A stretch of DNA of 64,000 nt. It comes from Tachypleus tridentatus. Taxonomy: Eukaryota > Arthropoda > Merostomata > Xiphosura > Limulidae. Below are positions 60,701 through 64,000 of this stretch, piece by piece. The notes beneath the pieces were generated by a model that saw nothing but the letters and a program-made list of their open reading frames with translations, was not told the origin of the DNA and did not search any database. A program made the position numbers and the translations under genes. Location: assembly GCF_004210375.1 (NCBI RefSeq), contig NC_134834.1:13997857-14061856 (forward strand). Direction: 5' to 3'. Every line of letters starts with the position of its first letter. The stretch's first letter is position 1.

Positions 60701-63162
60701 CGCTCAAAGTTACATAATGTGTTACCTGTGCTTGTTGCTACGCTCAAAGTTACATAATCGTTACCTGTGTTTGTTGCTACGTTCAAAGTTACATAATGTG
60801 TTACCTGTGCTTGTTGCTACGTTCAAAGTTACATAATGCGTTACCTGTGTTTGTTGCTACGTTCAAAGTTACATAATGCGTTACCTGTGTTTGTTGCTAC
60901 ATTCAAAGTTACATAATGCGTTACCTGTGCTTGTTGCTACGTTCAAAGTTACATAATGTGTTACCTGTGCTCTACCTAATTTTAACCACATAAACTTTGT
61001 TTTCAACTCAAGTTTGTGTAGCTTTGGGTGAATTGGCATTTGACTTTAATTCACTCTGTCAGCTTCAACAACCATGAACTGCTGTATAGAAAACAAATGT
61101 TTGTCACCTTATTCCAACATTGTTTCCTCAACTGCTAACCAAAAAAAAAAAAACACACACACACACTGATTTATCTTTGTTCCTGAATTACTCACTAGAG
61201 GGAAGACAACTGGCTCAAGCACCAGCCACCAACTGTTGTTGTTGTTTGTACATACCATGATTTGAACATTTTACTAATCAATACACTAATCTTCCCCACT
61301 CCAGAGAACAAATCAAAATCCCAAGATTCAGAACTGAGAAAGGAGGTAAAATGAATTAATAACCCAACTGTTTCCATCTGTACAAAGTTACACCTCTTAA
61401 CAGGTTCCTAATAATATTGATAAGTTAAGACATTATCTGACAAAGCAGGTACTGTAATGACAGTCAATATTTTATTAAAGATAGTAAATATGTAAATGTT
61501 TTTAAAAACTGTCCAATTCCAAAACAAAAAGACATGACTTCTTCTATAGCTGATAAAACAACCAAATAATTATATGACTTGTTAAGTAGACTCAACTGAT
61601 TGGTCATTCGTTATTCTTACATAAACCCTGCAGAGCTGAAAAAACCCAAAACAATAATTTCAGTAGTTCATTATTTCTCTAAGTCATGACACTGATTCAT
61701 TGAGATGAACAACCTTGAATTAATCAAAGATAAAATGAGAAATTATGACAACAATCAAATTGTAATTTCTATCAACTAATGCTCATAAGTAAACAGTTAA
61801 CATTCATTATCCAAGTCTGCTATTGGTTCATATATTACCTTACAACAGATAACTTGATAGAAGTATTAATTTCATATATACAGGGTGGTCCGTAAGTCCC
61901 TACCCATCCATATGTTATGATGTTATATTCAATTACGCATGTGTTATAAATTGGTTTCTTTTTTATCACAGAAATATGGCCGATGTGAGCACTGTTACAC
62001 TTGAAGAACGTATTGTGACAAGTACGTGGGTACATGAGCACAAGAATACTGGTGACACCAAAGATACACTGGATACATAAGATATATGGATGGGTAGGGA
62101 CTTACGGGCCACTCTGTATATACACACACACTATGATGAACTTAGATATCAAATGGTGTTTGTGTAGTTTGTCATTTTTGGACAGCTTTCCCAAAAAACA
62201 AAAAAATGCCATGTGAGCAAAACTGGGCTATTTATTCAGTAAAATATCTGAAACCCTAAAAAAAATGAACTTTCTTATTAATATTTTTAGCTTTAAAAAA
62301 TATTTTATTTTGGGGCACAATCCTAAATATCTATTAACACTATGAGACTGGCAGCTTAACTTCACTTGGGACAGCGTATACCAAGTTTAACTTCCAAGTC
62401 TTTGTACATATCGTTCACTAAAGTTATTTTATGGCATTTAACATTTAGTCATTAGGACTTAGTCAACATAATTACACGTTTGTTACAAGAATTCTCAGAT
62501 TCTGACCATTTAAGACAAATATATTTTGTCTGTATTTTCATTATGTCACCATTTTACAGTTCTATATTACAAAATCAATTTCAAAATAAACAAAGACTAC
62601 ACGTAGTTCTGAACAATTATTAAAATGTGGTAAACATCTAATCTTCAATTTTATTAATCTATTATATTCAACTAAGTCATTATTCTGACATAAAACTTGG
62701 ATCTTTGAAATAACTACAGCGACACACGGAAACAAATTTTGTATTAAAAACAAATCCCCAAAAAAATTAAATGTTTAGTAAACCCACACTTTTAACTAAC
62801 CTGAATAGTTTCCCACATCCTTGTTTTCAAGTCCAAAACCTGAATATCATTCTTGTTGCCTTCAGTATCCGCCCCACCAAAAACTAAAATTCCAGGTTTG
62901 GGATGCACAGTTTTAACTGTAGCATGTTCATAGCATCCATGAAATCCTACAGTTTCAACCACTGTCCAAGTTAAACTATCCAAGTCCAGACAGTAAACAT
63001 CACTAAAGGTACATTCGGGATTAGCTCCACCAACTACAAACACACGAGCCTTGGATTCAGAATTTGACATGAAGACACAACCGTGTCCAACCCTAGCTGA
63101 TGGAGAATTTCCCAGTGGTCAACTGTTTCCACGCATGCCGATCGCTTTTGACGCGGAAACAT
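51611..63162 (-). CDS. RABEPK: RABEPK, Rab9 effector protein with kelch motifs, five coding exons
   Basis: RABEPK (p40) binds GTP-Rab9 on late endosomes and supports mannose-6-phosphate-receptor return to the trans-Golgi. It is essentially one kelch propeller. The exons, in transcript order, are 63162-62801, 57800-57691, 56420-56098, 54782-54693 and 51726-51611. All internal phases fit, and the joined frame is about 332 residues (human protein 372). Kelch blades are seen as VVGGANPECTFSDVYCLDL, FGGADTEGNKNDIQVLDL, HGGTSGNTFYDDLHVLDL, YVFGGLTSEGVVTDLYKYD and VHGGMDTNGEIFDD. The acidic loop near the end of the human protein is shorter here. The first exon needs two small shifts to read cleanly. 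Introns carry three of the window's tandem arrays, and a fourth starts at the third exon's donor. Confidence 0.93.
51785..53635. repeat. 36-bp minisatellite, ~50 copies, in RABEPK intron 4
   Basis: The unit is GAGTTACACAATACTTATTG followed by TAGGTAAGATTTTATT; 33- and 35-bp length variants occur. On the plus strand, antisense to RABEPK, nearly every unit has TAG|GTAAGAT, a close match to a 5' splice consensus. Long plus-strand frames with the 12-residue period LLSYTILIVGKI result from the 36-bp length. The array begins about 60 bases from the last RABEPK exon. Confidence 0.96.
53636..54692. other. RABEPK intron 4, remaining part
   Basis: A 58-bp direct duplication lies at 53,793-53,908 (ATTAAACACAAAGTTCAGAA twice). 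No other feature is supported. Confidence 0.5.
54693..54782 (-). CDS. RABEPK: RABEPK exon 4
   Basis: It starts after TTTCTTTATCCCTGAAG and ends at donor GTCAGT. LETWFKINCGDQVPRGRLDF, then GICLVELST, matches the WTLLKF...PPGRLDHSMCII stretch. The start was chosen by phase: A of the previous exon plus GT gives Ser, and the open frame further upstream has no family counterpart. Confidence 0.82.
54783..55395. other. RABEPK intron 3, left part
   Basis: AT-rich, no supported feature. Confidence 0.35.
55396..56128. repeat. ~82-bp minisatellite seeded from a RABEPK exon end plus splice donor
   Basis: Nine copies with an 80-83-bp period. Read on the minus strand, each unit has TTGTAACGGACCTGTACAAA and TACGATACAA|GTACCTTG. 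That is the last 30 bases of RABEPK exon 3 and its donor, followed by the first ~50 intron bases (ATGTGTAGTAATAACACC). The copy at 56,128-56,098 is the genuine exon end; the others are decoys further down the intron. Confidence 0.95.
56098..56420 (-). CDS. RABEPK: RABEPK exon 3: kelch blades
   Basis: Acceptor AAACTCCTACAG and donor GTACCT. It encodes DVYVFHLPSYSWNKLSV, CPPARLGHVMVAMADQLYV, HGGTSGNTFYDDLHVLDL and YVFGGLTSEGVVTDLYKYDT, three consecutive kelch segments. Enters and leaves with one base each, agreeing with both neighbours. Confidence 0.95.
56421..57690. other. RABEPK intron 2
   Basis: No exon or repeat is supported. Short open frames around 57,042-57,370 on both strands lack recognisable content. 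Confidence 0.35.
57691..57800 (-). CDS. RABEPK: RABEPK exon 2: kelch blade
   Basis: VKGCKPSPRTHHSVASTDET, then FMIFSGGHLGSQPVVDK, between ATTCTTGCAG and GTAAGT. Corresponds to the PPPSPRTFHTSSA...FGGGERGAQPVQDT stretch. Confidence 0.93.
58318..58510. repeat. 33-bp minisatellite, ~5 copies, in RABEPK intron 1
   Basis: Unit AAAGTTACATACAGTACAGA followed by TAGCCCTTTATCT. Later copies decay. It shares AAAGTTACATA with the array at 59.4-61.0 kb. Confidence 0.92.
58511..59430. other. RABEPK intron 1, unannotated part
   Basis: No feature is supported. Confidence 0.35.
59431..60970. repeat. 40-bp minisatellite, ~38 copies, in RABEPK intron 1
   Basis: The unit is TGTTTGTTGCTACGTTCAAA followed by GTTACATAATGTGTTACCTG. 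Many units carry CpG-rich variants (AACGCGTTACC, AATCGCGC) and 1-3-base length changes, most in the centre; both ends are regular. On the minus strand, which is RABEPK sense, most units contain CACAG|GTAAC, a donor-like sequence. Open frames over it are not genes. Confidence 0.96.
60971..61879. other. RABEPK intron 1, unannotated part
   Basis: An A-run followed by (CA)n at about 61,141-61,167; otherwise nothing supported. Confidence 0.4.
61880..62119. mobile_element. Mariner/Tc1-like deletion derivative
   Basis: Terminal inverted repeats CAGGGTGGTCCGTAAGTCCC and GGGACTTACGGGCCACTCTG, about 240 bp apart. Inside, from ATG at 61,977, a plus-strand frame reads MADVSTVTLEERIVTSTWV, then HEHKNTGDTKDTL, resembling the start of a transposase DNA-binding region (T-L-E-E-R-I). 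The frame ends near the right terminus, so the transposase is mostly deleted. Confidence 0.72.
62120..62800. other. RABEPK intron 1, right part
   Basis: No feature is supported. It ends at the exon 1 donor (GTTAGT on the minus strand). Confidence 0.35.
62801..63162 (-). CDS. RABEPK: RABEPK exon 1 with two apparent small frameshifts
   Basis: The strong part is SPSARVGHGCVF, VVGGANPECTFSDVYCLDL and FGGADTEGNKNDIQVLDL, ending WETIQ at donor GTTAGT. Upstream, the ATG at 63,162-63,160 starts MFPRQKRSAC. Skipping one base (63,132) gives WKQLTT, and skipping another (63,113) gives GNSPSARVGH. The sum aligns with KPRKATWYTLTVPGDSPCARVGH of the human protein without gaps apart from one residue. The total of 362 bases minus two is 120 codons, in phase with exon 2. 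The shifts are probably assembly errors; a different 5' exon using an acceptor within 63,098-63,150 is the alternative. Confidence 0.7.
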
Positions 63163-63297
63163 TATTTTTAAAGACTAGAATGATTACACGCCTCGAAGTA
63201 TCACTGATAAAAAAATTATGAACATATTCATATTTCTTACACACAAAAAAAGTCAAATTGTCTTCAATATGTCTTCATAAAATAACACAAAACTCAC

Positions 63298-63533
63298 TTT
63301 CAACTGATTTTTCATCTGATTTTGTAACCACGTTTCCTTTCTTGTAGACTACCACAGCCGAAGTTTCCATGGCAACTATATGTATAACACTTTCTACTCT
63401 CTCCAGTACTGAGATAGCTAAGTGGACGTGGCTTATTCTGTCTTTCTCTGAACAAAACTAAAGCAGTGTCCTCATAACGCTGTTTGATTTCATATAAACT
63501 TTCAGCAAGAACCATAGATCTGGGTTTACTCAT
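63298..63533 (-). other. Possible coding exon upstream of RABEPK, unrecognised, frame broken
   Basis: From ATG at 63,533 a frame reads MSKPRSMVLAESLYEIKQRY and continues to TGA at 63,312. From about 63,440 an overlapping second frame, HLAISVLERVESVIHIVAME then TSAVVVYKKGNVVTKSDE, runs directly to a strong donor, GTGAGT at 63,297. The two frames look like one protein separated by one indel, as in the neighbouring exon. The product was not recognised. It may be the start of another minus-strand gene or an alternative first exon. Confidence 0.35.
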
Positions 63534-64000
63534 TTATAATATGGATGTCTATTACAGATAGGCTACCTAAATAAACAAACATTTATTTAGTGGGTGATTG
63601 ATTTCCATTAAACAAAATAATTCACTGAAAAATAAATTACACAAACCATAAATTAATAATGTTTACTTCAAAACATAGATATCACCCAAATTTTGCATTA
63701 ACCAGAGTTAATTAAAAATAACAATATACCTCAACACAAATATCTGCCACATTATTATAAATACAACTTCAGTCCAGTTAACTATATGTAAACATATGTT
63801 TTTACAACAATTAAAGGTTAAATTTTAAAATCTGTACGAGTTTTCAATTAAAGATTAACCTACCTGAATTTCTAAATGACTTTATACGCGTTACAATCTA
63901 CATTTTAGGTTTCACTGAACTTAACAGTATCATGAATATTAGTAAAATCATTTCTATCGCAACATGATATTTATCTAGGATGATATTACACACCTTTCAG
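63534..64000. other. Right end of the window
   Basis: Very AT-rich; no exon, repeat or promoter can be supported. Confidence 0.3.

Overview
The window is eukaryotic, AT-rich and intron-rich, with short exons, many tRNA-derived SINEs and a very high load of minisatellites. Two conserved animal genes can be assembled exon by exon. The SINE families and the protein divergence suggest a chelicerate, most likely a horseshoe crab; that assignment is inference from recalled SINE appearance, not a search.

Layout. Bases 1-13,930 are gene-poor: the terminal exon of a thrombospondin type-1 repeat protein (941-1095, +), four tandem arrays, about ten SINE copies or fragments, and otherwise unannotatable DNA. 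Positions 13,931-14,430 are a 500-base run of N. From 15,702 to 47,809 (+) lie 20 exons covering the C-terminal ~80% of the E3 ubiquitin ligase COP1 (second half of the RING, coiled coil, nuclear-localisation-like stretch, WD40 propeller, stop). The first RING half and the N-terminus are not visible; they fall in the gap or outside the window. From 63,162 down to 51,611 (-) lie five exons of RABEPK, the kelch-repeat Rab9 effector. The two genes converge tail to tail, with about 3.8 kb between their stop codons. COP1 acts in nuclear/cytosolic protein turnover and RABEPK in endosome-to-Golgi transport; nothing in the sequence links their functions.

The most unusual feature is the tandem repeats. 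About a dozen arrays occupy roughly 11-12 kb (summed spans). Three of them, in two genes, are built from an exon edge: the repeat unit contains the end of a coding exon plus its splice site. The real splice site is therefore followed (COP1 exon at 32,552; RABEPK exon at 56,098) or preceded (COP1 exon at 40,302) by a series of decoy copies. At least two COP1 arrays could yield in-frame insertions if a decoy were used. A 3.7-kb array of about 100 copies of a 36/37-bp unit sits in another COP1 intron.

Other elements: a degenerate non-LTR retrotransposon (43.2-44.9 kb), three mariner/Tc1-like short inverted-repeat elements, two related fold-back elements with hammerhead-like cores, and an additional 39-bp-arm hairpin. 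One COP1 exon and the first RABEPK exon carry apparent 1-base shifts against otherwise clean conserved frames; assembly indels are the simplest explanation.
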